Source of the DNA: Minisyncoccota bacterium
Lineage (GTDB): Bacteria; Patescibacteriota; Minisyncoccia; Phycocordibacterales; SBAW01
Assembly: GCA_018060985.1 (NCBI GenBank)
Contig: JAGOUZ010000003.1
Span: forward strand, 1-47,355
Direction: 5' to 3'
DNA: 47,355 nt
This document shows positions 8,332 to 16,714 of the stretch, in pieces. Position 1 is the stretch's first letter, and every line of letters starts with the position of its first letter. The notes under the pieces are model-generated. The model did no database searches. It was not told the DNA's origin and was given only the letters and a program-made list of their open reading frames with translations. The translations under genes were made by a program, and so were the position numbers.

Positions 8332-9804
8332 CTAGTCAACAAAGTACTTTTTGCGTATGTCTTTTATACTCTCCTCCTCCATCTCGTCTTTCTTCTCTTT
8401 TGCTTCGACGCCAAGAGCTTTCAATTTTTCGTCTGAAATAGTAGAGAGTTTTTTTGCCTTCTCTTCCAAATAGTCGCCGGTATTTTTAATAGGATCATCC
8501 AAAACTTCCTCAAGAAGTGCGTGCAAGATCCACCCAATTCGGGGACCAGGATTCTCATGTGTAACGTCCATCACTCGTTTCCCATCGATGTTAAGCATGC
8601 CAACTGAAATGGGGTCGCGAAGTGCCTGTGCAATCATTGACTGGTATTTCCGGAGTCGAAATGGCTGCTCTTTTGGTCTCCCGGTTCCGATACGATCGCA
8701 GATGCGCAACTGGACGAGATCCTCGATGTTTTCACGACCCACGTTTTTGATGATTCTACGAACGGCGGAGAGAGTTATTTTGTCAGGATCGGAGAAAAAC
8801 ATATGCCACCGGACAAGGTTCTGAGTCTTCTCCACGATTTCACGTGAAAACCTTAAATTTTCGAGTGCTTTCTGGGCGATCTTTGCCCCAACAACGTCGT
8901 GGCCGTAGAAGGTCCAGTCATGTTTCTCCTCAGACCACCTCCTTGTCTTAGGTTTACCTATATCGTGGTACAGGGCTGCTAGGCGTACCTCAAAGGTCCA
9001 GCCCTTATCGGCCGCATGCTGAAGGGATCTCAGATTGTGCTCAAAGACATCAAATGAGTGCGCTTGGTTCTGTTCTATACCTATCCCCTGCTCTATCTCA
9101 GGAGCAATGAACTCCAGTAAGCCCATGCTCTGGGCTAATGCCAGGGCTTTCATGGGTTTTGATGAGTTAATGATGCGAACGAATTCATCTCGGATGCGCT
9201 CTTTAGAGATTTTGGCCAGCTGGGCAGCGTTCTTTGTCATGGCCTCCTTGGTATGAGGTTCGATCGTAAAGTTAAGTTCTGCTGCAATACGAATGGCCCG
9301 CACTAGGCGTAGAGCATCTTCTGCAAAGCGCGCAGAAGGCTCTCCTACCGCCCGAATCATAGTGTCCTTTATGTCCTTTATACCGTCGTAAAGGTCAACA
9401 AGCTTGCTCTGACTAGGGCTAAAGGCCATAGCGTTGATGGTAAAGTCGCGTCTCTTAAGATCATCCTCAAGCTTTTGACTAAATGTAACCTCGTCAGGTC
9501 TCCGGGCGTCGCTGTACTTCCCTTCTAGGCGATATGGGGTTGCCTCTATCACTTTTAAATTCTCTTCCTCCGATTCGGTTACTATGCCCACGGTACCGAA
9601 GGTGTTGGTGTAGTAGGTGTGTTCGAATAGGCCCTGAATCTGCACGGGGGTGGCGTTAGTTGTTATATCCCAGTCGTTCGGTTTACGCTTTAGGATTAAA
9701 TCGCGTACGCACCCCCCTACTACCCACGCCTCATATCCTGCAGCCTCAAGTTTCTCCGTAATAGCCAGCACCTCCTTGGGTATTTGGCTAAGCGCAAGTT
9801 GCAT
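8332..9804 (-). CDS. cca: CCA-adding tRNA nucleotidyltransferase with HD domain
   Basis: A 490-residue class II nucleotidyltransferase. The N-terminal head has VVGGCVRDLIL and NDWDITTNA (the DxD catalytic pair), then RRDFTINAMAF and EDALRLVRAIRIA. An HD phosphohydrolase domain follows (AALYHDIGKPKTR), and the C-terminus is charged. It adds or repairs the 3' CCA of tRNAs. Three tRNA genes of this window lack an encoded CCA, so the activity is needed. TAGAAT lies 6 nt before the ATG on the minus strand (9811-9816). It is divergent from tRNA-Arg. Confidence 0.95.
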   Translation of the reverse strand: MQLALSQIPKEVLAITEKLEAAGYEAWVVGGCVRDLILKRKPNDWDITTNATPVQIQGLFEHTYYTNTFGTVGIVTESEEENLKVIEATPYRLEGKYSDARRPDEVTFSQKLEDDLKRRDFTINAMAFSPSQSKLVDLYDGIKDIKDTMIRAVGEPSARFAEDALRLVRAIRIAAELNFTIEPHTKEAMTKNAAQLAKISKERIRDEFVRIINSSKPMKALALAQSMGLLEFIAPEIEQGIGIEQNQAHSFDVFEHNLRSLQHAADKGWTFEVRLAALYHDIGKPKTRRWSEEKHDWTFYGHDVVGAKIAQKALENLRFSREIVEKTQNLVRWHMFFSDPDKITLSAVRRIIKNVGRENIEDLVQLRICDRIGTGRPKEQPFRLRKYQSMIAQALRDPISVGMLNIDGKRVMDVTHENPGPRIGWILHALLEEVLDDPIKNTGDYLEEKAKKLSTISDEKLKALGVEAKEKKDEMEEESIKDIRKKYFVD

Positions 9805-9830
9805 GGCACAATTCTATCACGCATCAATTT

Positions 9831-9903
9831 GCCCCTGTAGCTCAATGGATAGAGCGCCTGGCTTCGGACCAGGAGGTTCCGAGTTCAAATCTTGGCGGGG
9901 GCG
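9831..9903 (+). tRNA. tRNA-Arg (TCG)
   Basis: The acceptor arms GCCCCTG and CGGGGGC pair, the anticodon stem CTGG/CCAG holds the loop CTTCGGA (anticodon TCG), and the T arm is CCGAG-TTCAAAT-CTTGG. The CCA end is not encoded. Confidence 0.95.
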
Positions 9904-9981
9904 CAAGTACTTACGGTATTTGAAAAAGTAAGTATAATCGGGAGTGTTACAGTAAATTCGTTCACTGGAGCATGTGGTTTT

Positions 9982-10055
9982 GCGGCCATAGTTTAGTGGT
10001 AGGACGGCTCCTTGCCAAGGAGCAGGCGCGAGTTCGATTCTCGCTGGCCGCACCA
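9982..10055 (+). tRNA. tRNA-Gly (GCC)
   Basis: The acceptor arms GCGGCCA and TGGCCGC pair, the anticodon stem GCTCC/GGAGC holds TTGCCAA (anticodon GCC), and the T arm is GCGAG-TTCGATT-CTCGC. Unlike the other three tRNAs here, its CCA end is encoded. Confidence 0.96.
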
Positions 10056-10109
10056 GGTAAAAGACTTTTCTGAAGGAGGACAACAGGTTTGTTGTAAAAT
10101 AAGGGTTTT

Positions 10110-10204
10110 TTTAGGACATGTGTGGATAAGACTGGGGAAATGTGCATAAAGGACGTCCTTAATGACCTTGAATCATAACGTTACATATGAAACGTTACAC
10201 ATGA
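10110..10204. other. DnaA-box-like pair and tandem 14-mer repeat
   Basis: A perfect DnaA box TGTGGATAA (10121-10129) is followed two helical turns later by TGTGCATAA (10141-10149). Then come the palindrome AAGGACGTCCTT (10149-10160) and a tandem direct repeat of two 14-mers, AACGTTACATATGA and AACGTTACACATGA (10177-10204), ending 8 nt before the yraN start. The sequence before the first box is AT-rich. No gene is seen here. Confidence 0.5.
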
Positions 10205-10212
10205 AATAGCCT

Positions 10213-10587
10213 ATGCCCAGCGATAAAAGAAAGCTCGGTGATATAGGTGAAGGCGTTGTGTGCAGGTATCTCGAGCGCAGGGGGTATAGGGTAGTAGAGA
10301 GGAATTACTGGAAGCCGTGGGGAGAGATAGACATTGTTGCTGAAAAGGGCGAAAAACTCTGTTTTATAGAGGTAAAGTCTATTTCACATGTAACAGTGGG
10401 GGCTATTCGTCCTGAGGAGAATCTGCATCCTGGTAAGATGAAAAGGCTCAGTCGAGTGGTTCAGACCTATCTGGTGGATAGGAAAATTGGGGAGGACAGG
10501 GATTGGCAGATAGATCTTGCCTGTGTTGTACTTGACCTTGAGGCAAGGGTGGGGAAAGTGGAGTATTTTGAGAACATTGTCCTCTAG
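10213..10587 (+). CDS. YraN/UPF0102 family putative endonuclease
   Basis: A 124-residue protein with the UPF0102 pattern: GDIGEGVVCRYLERRGYRV near the N-terminus, then NYWKPWGEIDIVAEKG and LCFIEVKS. The GEIDIV...FIEVK stretch is a PD-(D/E)XK nuclease core (D, then ExK). The family is thought to act in DNA processing or recombination, but its exact role is not settled. It starts just after a tandem repeat and DnaA-like boxes, without a Shine-Dalgarno. Confidence 0.9.
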   Translation: MPSDKRKLGDIGEGVVCRYLERRGYRVVERNYWKPWGEIDIVAEKGEKLCFIEVKSISHVTVGAIRPEENLHPGKMKRLSRVVQTYLVDRKIGEDRDWQIDLACVVLDLEARVGKVEYFENIVL

Positions 10588-10616
10588 GTGTCCTTTATTC
10601 GATTTTCTCTGTATCA

Positions 10617-10687
10617 TCGGGCCGCTGGGAATTGAACCCAGTCTGTCTGCTCCCAAAGCAGATGTACTACCGGTATACTACGGCCCG
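10617..10687 (-). tRNA. tRNA-Pro (TGG)
   Basis: On the minus strand the acceptor arms CGGGCCG and CGGCCCG pair, the anticodon stem TCTGC/GCAGA holds TTTGGGA (anticodon TGG), and the T arm is CTGGG-TTCAATT-CCCAG. The CCA end is not encoded. Confidence 0.95.
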
Positions 10688-10718
10688 TATGGGCTATGGA
10701 CTAGCATAGAATATACAA

Positions 10719-11585
10719 ATGGAACGAACTATATTAACGACCCACCCCAGTTCAGGTTATGAATTGCTTGATTCAGGTGGAGAAGAAAAACTCGAGCGGT
10801 ATGGACAGTACCTGCTATCGAGGCCAGATCCGCAGGCCTTGTGGGATAAAAAAGAGGGGGGTGCATGGACTTCCGCCCACGCGCGTTATACCCGCTCAGG
10901 AAAGGTGGGGGAGTGGCAAGTTGATAAGGATATGCCAAAGCAATGGGACATTGCGTTTGGAGGCCTTACCGTGCGTATTAAGCCCACTTCTTTTAAGCAT
11001 ACGGGTCTATTTCCTGAACAAGAGCCAAATTGGGACTGGTTACGCAAAACAATTACTGATGCAAACCGTCAGGTATCGGTAATTAACCTTTTTGGGTACA
11101 CGGGGGGTGCTTCGCTTGCAGCCGCTCAAGCTGGGGCAGAGGTTACTCATGTGGATGCTTCCAAAACCGCCGTTGCGTGGGCGCGAGAAAATGCAGAGCT
11201 CTCGGGGTTGGCCGGAAAGCCAATTCGCTGGATAGTGGATGATGTATTGGTATTTGTTAAAAGAGAAATCAAACGGGGTAGTCGTTACGACCTTATCCTC
11301 ATGGATCCACCCGCCTTCGGGCATGGTCCCAAGGATGAGCTCTGGAAGATAGAAGAACATTTTCTTGAGCTAGTGCATCTTTGCGGTGAATTACTTTCAG
11401 AAAAGCCATTGGGAATGCTCATTAATGGCTATGCGGCAGGGTATTCGCCTTTGGCGTTCGCCTACAATCTTGAGCCGTTTGTGGTTAAATTTGGCGGCGT
11501 ACTCCAGTATGGGGACCTTACCATTGCTCAAAAGGACGGTAAGCTCTTACCTGCTGGCATTTTTGCGCGTTGGCAGGTAACCTAA
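10719..11585 (+). CDS. Class I SAM-dependent methyltransferase, RlmI/COG1092-like
   Basis: A 288-residue protein with a Rossmann methyltransferase core. The SAM-binding strand is VINLFGYTGGASLAAAQAGA, followed by VTHVDASKTAVAWARENAELSG, and the catalytic-loop motif is LILMDPPAFG. These match the 23S rRNA m5C methyltransferase RlmI group, but the N-terminal PUA domain of RlmI is absent. Short PUA-less forms exist, so the rRNA substrate is inferred. TAGAAT (10707-10712) is exactly 6 nt before the ATG, suggesting leaderless expression. Confidence 0.88.
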   Translation: MERTILTTHPSSGYELLDSGGEEKLERYGQYLLSRPDPQALWDKKEGGAWTSAHARYTRSGKVGEWQVDKDMPKQWDIAFGGLTVRIKPTSFKHTGLFPEQEPNWDWLRKTITDANRQVSVINLFGYTGGASLAAAQAGAEVTHVDASKTAVAWARENAELSGLAGKPIRWIVDDVLVFVKREIKRGSRYDLILMDPPAFGHGPKDELWKIEEHFLELVHLCGELLSEKPLGMLINGYAAGYSPLAFAYNLEPFVVKFGGVLQYGDLTIAQKDGKLLPAGIFARWQVT

Positions 11586-11594
11586 ACGTTGTTT

Positions 11595-11665
11595 GCGGGA
11601 TTAGTTTAGTGGTAAAACGACAGTTTTCCAAACTGTAGTTGGGAGTTCGATTCTCCCATCCCGCA
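11595..11665 (+). tRNA. tRNA-Gly (TCC)
   Basis: The acceptor arms GCGGGAT and ATCCCGC pair, the anticodon stem ACAGT/ACTGT holds TTTCCAA (anticodon TCC), and the T arm is GGGAG-TTCGATT-CTCCC. The CCA end is not encoded. Confidence 0.96.
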
Positions 11666-11687
11666 CTTGGTGTGTTATAGTCGCCCC

Positions 11688-12431
11688 ATGAAGATACTCA
11701 TCGGGTTAGTCGCTCTCATAGCCATAGGAATTATTGGCTTTTGGGGGTGGGGGACCAACTCTATCGTTCCTCAGACAACTTCACTTAACGAGGATGAGAT
11801 GTACTACACGATTATGGTTGAGGAGCCGGCAACTACACTGCTTACCAGTGAGTCTGCAGATACCAAGGCACGTCAGACAATGCATGATGCCCTGGTGGCA
11901 GTTGTGGCTCAGTTTAAGAATGACAGTGGTCTTGAAAGCCTGACGCCTGAGGATATTGAAATACAGGGGCTAGGAGAAGATAGGAAATATGCTCTCGGTG
12001 GAGAATATGACGAGTACCAAGGGAAAAGCACTGTCTCCTATGTCTATCGCATCTATATGGACACACTAGGAGCCCATCCTAACCATTTTTATCACACGTT
12101 TACATTTGATGAGGCAGGGAATGAGCTCATGCTCCAAGATATATTTGCAGCAGGTGCACCCTACCTAACCCGACTTTCGGAAGAAGCTTACAAAAAAGTT
12201 GTTGAAGAGCTTACGGTTCGGGCAAATGGGGAAGTATACCCAGAGATGGAGGATACTGTACGTATGGGAACCGCCCCTTCTCCTGAGGCGCTGCAATTCT
12301 TCTACCTTACTGAGACTGACCTTCACCTCCTTTTCCCGCCCTACCAGGTTGCCGCATACGCAGCAGGCTCATTTGATATAGCCATACCGCTTAGTGAATT
12401 AGGGGACGTACTCAAGGCTGAATACCAGTAA
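11688..12431 (+). CDS. Membrane-anchored DUF3298 (RsiV-like) extracytoplasmic protein
   Basis: A 247-residue protein. Residues 1-22 are a signal anchor (MKILIGLVALIAIGIIGFWG). The C-terminal ~100 residues (from HFYHTFTFDEAGNEL to LHLLFPPYQVAAYAAGSFDI and IPLSEL) match the DUF3298 pattern found in RsiV and related envelope proteins. RsiV binds lysozyme in Bacillus; whether this one does is unknown. The ATG at 11688 was chosen because TATAGT (11676-11681) lies exactly 6 nt upstream. It ends at a bidirectional terminator shared with hupB. Confidence 0.8.
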   Translation: MKILIGLVALIAIGIIGFWGWGTNSIVPQTTSLNEDEMYYTIMVEEPATTLLTSESADTKARQTMHDALVAVVAQFKNDSGLESLTPEDIEIQGLGEDRKYALGGEYDEYQGKSTVSYVYRIYMDTLGAHPNHFYHTFTFDEAGNELMLQDIFAAGAPYLTRLSEEAYKKVVEELTVRANGEVYPEMEDTVRMGTAPSPEALQFFYLTETDLHLLFPPYQVAAYAAGSFDIAIPLSELGDVLKAEYQ

Positions 12432-12436
12432 TAAAC

Positions 12437-12464
12437 AAAAAATCCCCTTACGAGGGGATTTTTT
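12437..12464. terminator. Bidirectional terminator
   Basis: AAAATCCCC pairs with GGGGATTTT, with A and T tracts on both sides. It serves the DUF3298 gene (plus) and hupB (minus), which converge here. Confidence 0.93.
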
Positions 12465-12482
12465 GTTTCGAGAGGATCAGTA

Positions 12483-12755
12483 TTAGCGAACCGCTTCCTT
12501 AAGGGCCTTTGCTGGCTGGAATTTCGGTACGCGCATTGAAGGTACCTGTACGGTTTCTCCAGTGCGAGGGTTGCGGGCTGTACGAGCAGCACGCATCTTG
12601 GTCTTAAAGATACCAAGTCCTGCGATAGAGACTTCCTCGTTCTTTGTAAGCGCCGATACGACAGCCTCTATCATGGCTTCAACCGCACGCTCAGAGTCGG
12701 CCTTAGTGCCACCAAGGACACTGTTTACCTTCTCTGCGATGTCTTGTTTATTCAT
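12483..12755 (-). CDS. hupB: HU family DNA-binding protein
   Basis: A 90-residue HU protein, the standard length. It starts MNKQDIAEKVNSVLGG and shows the beta-arm region GLGIFKTK followed by RTARNPRTGETVQVP. It bends and compacts DNA as a dimer. Its promoter is at 12803-12830 on the minus strand, leaving a leader of about 40 nt. Confidence 0.97.
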   Translation of the reverse strand: MNKQDIAEKVNSVLGGTKADSERAVEAMIEAVVSALTKNEEVSIAGLGIFKTKMRAARTARNPRTGETVQVPSMRVPKFQPAKALKEAVR

Positions 12756-12802
12756 ATCTAATGATTAATTGACGAATAATGGCGAATAGCCCTGTGTGAG
12801 GT

Positions 12803-12830
12803 AGTATATGCTCTTCAAAAAACGTTGCAA
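12803..12830 (-). promoter_or_regulatory. Promoter of hupB
   Basis: On the minus strand TTGCAA (12825-12830), a 16-bp spacer and TATACT (12803-12808). An inverted repeat TTTGAC-AATTCC-GTCAAA lies further upstream (12854-12871), just after the rny stop. Confidence 0.7.
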
Positions 12831-12881
12831 TAGAGCCTTCGGGATACGAAAAGTTTGACAATTCCGTCAAAAGTTTCCGAA

Positions 12882-14411
12882 TTAACGAGCGAATTCAATC
12901 GAACGAGTTTCGCGGATCACCATTACTTTGATTTCGCCAGGATATTTGAGCTCATTTTCGATACGGAGGGCTATATTGCGCGCCAAATCACGAGCGGCGA
13001 GGTCGCTCATATCGTCAGGTTTGACGAATACACGCACTTCGCGACCGGCTGAGATGGCGTAAGACTTCTCTACGCCGGTAAAGGAATTGGCAATACCTTC
13101 GATATCAGAGAGGCGCTTGAGGTAATTCTCTACAGAGTCGCGGCGGGCACCTGGACGGCCGCCTGAAATGGCGTCTGCAACCTGCACAATGACCGATTCG
13201 ACAGTTTCGTAAGGGTATTCCTCATGGTGAGCCTGCATAGCCTTAATAACCTCCTCGGAAACATTGAACTTCTGGAGGATGCGGCGGCCGATCTCGACGT
13301 GAGTACCCTGTACTTCATGGTCCAGGGCCTTGCCGATGTCGTGGAGAAGGGCACCTGCACGTGCAACTTGCGGGTTAGCACCAAGTTCCTCAGCGATCAT
13401 GCCGGCTAGGTGAGCCATCTCGACGCTGTGTTGAAGCACGGACTGACCATATGAGGTGCGGAAGTTAAGACGACCCAATATCTGTATCAGGCGAGGGTCT
13501 AGGTTAAGCACGCCAGCCTCAAATGCGGCCTGTTCGCCTTTTTCTTTAATAATTTTATTTACTTCTGCCTTTGCCTTCTCTGCAGTTTCTTCGATCTTTG
13601 CGGGCTGGATGCGGCCGTCGATGATCAAGTTTTCTAGGGTTACGCGAGCAACTGCGCGGCGGATAGGATCATACGAAGAAAGCACGATAGAGCCGGGAGT
13701 GTCGTCAATAATGACTTCGACACCGGTAGCGCGCTCAAACGCTTTGATGTTGCGGCCTTCTTTGCCGATAATTTTACCCTTTAGGTCATCGTTCGGAATG
13801 GTAATAGCCGTTGCCATGGTGTCAGAGGCTACAGAGTTGCCAAGGCGGTGGATAGCGGTAGTAAGGATTTCGCGAGCGCGGCGCTCAAGCTTTTCTGCAC
13901 CGTCACGATCGAGCTTGTTAAGGCGCACCATAATATCCTCGCCAGATTCGCGCTCAAGTTCGGCCATAAGGAGGTTTTTAGCCTCTTCTTTGGTAAGACC
14001 GGCTACGCGGGCAAGTTCGTCTGTGCGCTCACGAATAAGGTTATCGGCGCGTTCTTTTATGGTCTTTATTTCCTCGATGCGGGCTTTAACGCCTTCAATT
14101 TCACGATCGAGCTCGGTCTGCTTCTTGTCGAGAGACTCTTCGCGTTTAAAGACGCGCTCCTCGGCCCGGGTGACCTTGTCTTCTTTTTCCTTTAGAGACT
14201 CTTCGGCAAGGGCGATAATCCTTTTGCCTTCTTCCTCTGCTTCTGCGGTGATGTGTTTAGCGTCTTCGCGTGCGTTAAGCAGGATTTGCTTAATTTGCAC
14301 TTCAACAGAACCTTTCTGCGAGAGGCCATAGAGCCAACGAAAGACCCAGCCAACGCCAACGCCAAGAAGGCCTGCGAGGCCCATGAGTATTAATGCATAT
14401 GTAAGCGACAT
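12882..14411 (-). CDS. rny: Ribonuclease Y
   Basis: A 509-residue RNase Y with the standard plan. It has an N-terminal transmembrane helix (TYALILMGLAGLLGVGVGWV), a long charged coiled coil to about residue 180, a KH domain (GKIIGKEGRNIKAFERATG) and an HD domain (ARAGALLHDIGKALDHE). It is the membrane-bound endoribonuclease that starts mRNA decay in many bacteria lacking RNase E, and pairs functionally with PNPase (pnp at 2.9-5.0 kb). The gene stands alone, between hupB and clpP on the same strand. Confidence 0.98.
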   Translation of the reverse strand: MSLTYALILMGLAGLLGVGVGWVFRWLYGLSQKGSVEVQIKQILLNAREDAKHITAEAEEEGKRIIALAEESLKEKEDKVTRAEERVFKREESLDKKQTELDREIEGVKARIEEIKTIKERADNLIRERTDELARVAGLTKEEAKNLLMAELERESGEDIMVRLNKLDRDGAEKLERRAREILTTAIHRLGNSVASDTMATAITIPNDDLKGKIIGKEGRNIKAFERATGVEVIIDDTPGSIVLSSYDPIRRAVARVTLENLIIDGRIQPAKIEETAEKAKAEVNKIIKEKGEQAAFEAGVLNLDPRLIQILGRLNFRTSYGQSVLQHSVEMAHLAGMIAEELGANPQVARAGALLHDIGKALDHEVQGTHVEIGRRILQKFNVSEEVIKAMQAHHEEYPYETVESVIVQVADAISGGRPGARRDSVENYLKRLSDIEGIANSFTGVEKSYAISAGREVRVFVKPDDMSDLAARDLARNIALRIENELKYPGEIKVMVIRETRSIEFAR

Positions 14412-14610
14412 AAACGGTTTTTACCCGTGTCGCTCTAAACCGCTACTGACGGTTGCTGTGACTAAAGCGCTTTTCGAACAAAGTGAGCTGATTTCACAGA
14501 AATAATCATTAGTTGAGGAGAGAGCAGACCGGGGAAGAATAAAATGTAATTAAAACGTAAGTTGAAGGGTGAACCGGAAACAAGCACAGCCAAACAATAC
14601 CAGCAAAGTG

Positions 14611-14638
14611 CAAGCGCCGCAAGGGTGTGCGGCGCTTG
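14611..14638 (-). terminator. GC-rich hairpin downstream of clpP
   Basis: CAAGCGCCGC (14611-14620) pairs with GCGGCGCTTG (14629-14638). It follows the clpP stop on the minus strand but is not followed by a clear T tract, so it may be a weak terminator or a 3'-end stabiliser. The rest of the 249-bp gap up to rny shows nothing definite. Confidence 0.45.
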
Positions 14639-14660
14639 AGAGAACGGTTGGGGAGAAGTG

Positions 14661-15275
14661 CTATTTCTTACCTCCTTGGTGGGAGAAAATGTCGTCTATG
14701 ACACCGTACTTTTTAGCCTCTTCAGCGCTCATGAAGTAGTCGCGCTCGACGTCTTTCTCGATCTTTTCGAGGTTTTGGCCCGTTGCCTTTGCCAAGATTT
14801 TGTTCAGGCGCTCGCGGGTGGCAATGATGTGCTTTGCGGTAATCTCGATGTCTGTAGCTTGGCCTTGTGCGCCGCCCCATGGCTGGTGGATCATCACTTC
14901 GGCATTAGGAAGCGCGAAGCGCTTACCCTTGGCACCTCCTGCGAGCATGATGGCTGCACCGGATGCGGCAATGCCTACGCAGACGGTCGCAACATCCGGT
15001 TTGATGTGGTTCATGGTGTCGAGCATAGCAAGCGTAGCTGTAACGCTTCCGCCAGGGGAGTTGATGTAAATTTGGATGTCTTTTTTAGGGTCTTCTGATG
15101 CCAAAAAGAGAAGCTGGGCGATAACCAGGTTCGCGGTGTGATCCTCGATTGGGCCGCCAAGAAAAATGATTCGCTCTTTGAGAAGGCGAGAGTAAATGTC
15201 GAATGCGCGCTCACCGTACGGGCTCTTTTCGATCACCATCGGTACAAGCTGGTTGCGTATATCGTTGTTTTGCAT
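14661..15275 (-). CDS. clpP: ATP-dependent Clp protease proteolytic subunit
   Basis: From the ATG at 15275 the protein has 204 residues, the family norm. The catalytic Ser is in [12 protein letters not shown], the His in [11 protein letters not shown] and the Asp near VERDYFMS. It forms the tetradecameric serine protease barrel that works with ClpX or ClpC, neither of which is in this window. A longer in-frame start exists 20 codons upstream. However, the promoter TTGAAG-17-TATACT places the transcription start at the chosen ATG, so clpP appears leaderless. Confidence 0.96.
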   Translation of the reverse strand: MQNNDIRNQLVPMVIEKSPYGERAFDIYSRLLKERIIFLGGPIEDHTANLVIAQLLFLASEDPKKDIQIYINSPGGSVTATLAMLDTMNHIKPDVATVCVGIAASGAAIMLAGGAKGKRFALPNAEVMIHQPWGGAQGQATDIEITAKHIIATRERLNKILAKATGQNLEKIEKDVERDYFMSAEEAKKYGVIDDIFSHQGGKK

Positions 15276-15281
15276 GGGGAG

Positions 15282-15310
15282 AGTATACTCTTGACGCACC
15301 ATAACTTCAA
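15282..15310 (-). promoter_or_regulatory. Promoter of clpP, leaderless geometry
   Basis: On the minus strand TTGAAG (15305-15310), 17 bp, then TATACT (15282-15287). Six nt separate the -10 from the ATG at 15275, which puts +1 on the start codon. Confidence 0.75.
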
Positions 15311-15395
15311 GCGGATAATTTACAGTCCAGGGCATGTGCTCATTGTTCTTACATAGCCAATCGCACTAAGCGAACGGCACACCAGGAGATTCTTC

Positions 15396-15611
15396 ATGGA
15401 TGAGGCTTATGAGCAGGTTGTTAAGGAAGCGCAAACTTCCTTTTTGGCCAAAGGGCTGTCGGCGCAGCGTGCTGAAAAGCGCGCTCGTAATGGGGTCGAG
15501 CATGCTGTCCAAGTGGCAGCTGATCAACCCGACCCTTACTACTTCTTTCAGACCCTCGGGGTTTCGAAAGAAGCCTTCGACCGTCTCGAGGCCGCCACCA
15601 AGGTCTCCTAG
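15396..15611 (+). CDS. Small helical protein, related to the product at 21247
   Basis: A 71-residue protein of unknown function with no signal peptide or membrane helix. A ribosome binding site (CAGGAGA) precedes the ATG and a strong terminator follows the stop, so it is a complete one-gene unit. It shares a pattern with the 96-residue protein at 21247: RAEKRAR versus RAAKRAR, and FFQTLGVSKE versus FFDTRGVSKE. The two appear to be paralogues of a small family. It sits between clpP and tig, which are on the opposite strand. Confidence 0.7.
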   Translation: MDEAYEQVVKEAQTSFLAKGLSAQRAEKRARNGVEHAVQVAADQPDPYYFFQTLGVSKEAFDRLEAATKVS

Positions 15612-15635
15612 ATCTGAGCGATCTTCGGATTGCTC

Positions 15636-15674
15636 AAACCGCCCGCATCTCACGATGTCGGGCGGTTTTCTTTT
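15636..15674 (+). terminator. Terminator of the small gene at 15396
   Basis: AAACCGCCCG (15636-15645) pairs with CGGGCGGTTT (15659-15668), followed by TCTTTT. It overlaps the 3' end of tig on the other strand. Confidence 0.88.
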
Positions 15675-16695
15675 ACTTAGTCTCTTCTGATTTTTCGAGC
15701 AGCTGCAGTGTTTTTTCGTTTCGGAGAACAGTTTCAATATGGATTTTTACGAGTTCAGGGCGCGCATCGGGGAAGTGGGAGATAGCATGCTGCATTTCGT
15801 GTTCTACCGCTTCTGCCTCAGGCTCAATTTTTTCGTCCGCGGCTATCTTGTTGAGTGTTAGCTGTAACTTGGCGCGCTTTGAGGCTTGCTCACGAAACTC
15901 TTCGCGCAGCTGCTCCACCGTTTTATTTATCTGTTTGAGGTAGTCTTCGTATGTAACACCAAAACGCACCACATCTTCTTGCATCTGTGAGATGATCTTA
16001 TCGAGTTCTGCCTCTACAAAGATGCGCGGTACTTCCAGTTTAGTTTTCTCAAGCAGTGCATCGATGATGTTGCCGCGGCGTTTGTCGCGTGCGGCGCGAA
16101 CCTTTTCTTCTCCAATGCCTTTTTTCATTTGCTCTTTGAGCGCATCCAAACTTTCAAACGCGCCAATGCTCTTAGCAAACTCATCATTTAGCTCGGGTAC
16201 TACGTCACCTGTTTTGCGGCTCTGACGCAGTTGCTCAAGGGTTTTGGCAACTTCTTCGTCGGTGGCATCCTCTGCAGGCTCAAGCGGGATTTTTTGTGCA
16301 ATGTCCTTCCAATTTTTTGGGAGCGTTACTTCAGGGTAGAGTGCAGCTTTAAACGTAAGCCCTATCGGATTTCCCGGAGCAAGCTTAGTGATTGCGATGT
16401 TGGGGCGACCTACTACATCGAGCTGATGCGTTTCGACAAGCTCTGGGTAAAAGTCGCGGACAAAATGTTCCACCGCTTCTTCGAGTATGGCTACTTCACC
16501 CACGCGTTTAAGTACCATGTCCTGAGGGACGTGGCCCTTGCGAAAGCCGGGCACCTCTAGTTCTTTAGCGATATCTTCGAGGGCGTGAGCGTGATACGGC
16601 AAGATGGCGTCAAAAGGCACTTCGCCAACAAGTTCGACCTCCGAGTGAGGGAGGTCTTTCTTAGTAAACGCCTTGGTTATCGCTTCAAATTTCAC
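15673..16695 (-). CDS. tig: Trigger factor without PPIase domain
   Basis: 340 residues, against about 430 in typical trigger factors. The N-terminal ribosome-binding domain carries the signature VPGFRKGHVPQDMV (the GFRxGxxP loop). The text then runs from VAKTLEQLRQSRK almost directly into LNDEFAKSIGAF, where the FKBP-type PPIase domain would normally sit, so that domain is missing. The C-terminal chaperone arms are intact. It binds ribosomes and shields nascent chains. The start is GTG at 16693-16695, with TACACT 7 nt upstream (16703-16708, minus), again a leaderless geometry. Confidence 0.93.
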   Translation of the reverse strand: MKFEAITKAFTKKDLPHSEVELVGEVPFDAILPYHAHALEDIAKELEVPGFRKGHVPQDMVLKRVGEVAILEEAVEHFVRDFYPELVETHQLDVVGRPNIAITKLAPGNPIGLTFKAALYPEVTLPKNWKDIAQKIPLEPAEDATDEEVAKTLEQLRQSRKTGDVVPELNDEFAKSIGAFESLDALKEQMKKGIGEEKVRAARDKRRGNIIDALLEKTKLEVPRIFVEAELDKIISQMQEDVVRFGVTYEDYLKQINKTVEQLREEFREQASKRAKLQLTLNKIAADEKIEPEAEAVEHEMQHAISHFPDARPELVKIHIETVLRNEKTLQLLEKSEETK

Positions 16696-16714
16696 GAGGG
16701 CGAGTGTAGCACAA

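Noticed and set aside
13456-14331. 291-codon plus-strand frame inside rny
   Set aside because: It is antisense to RNase Y and Ser/Arg-rich, as expected opposite a Glu/Lys-rich coiled coil.
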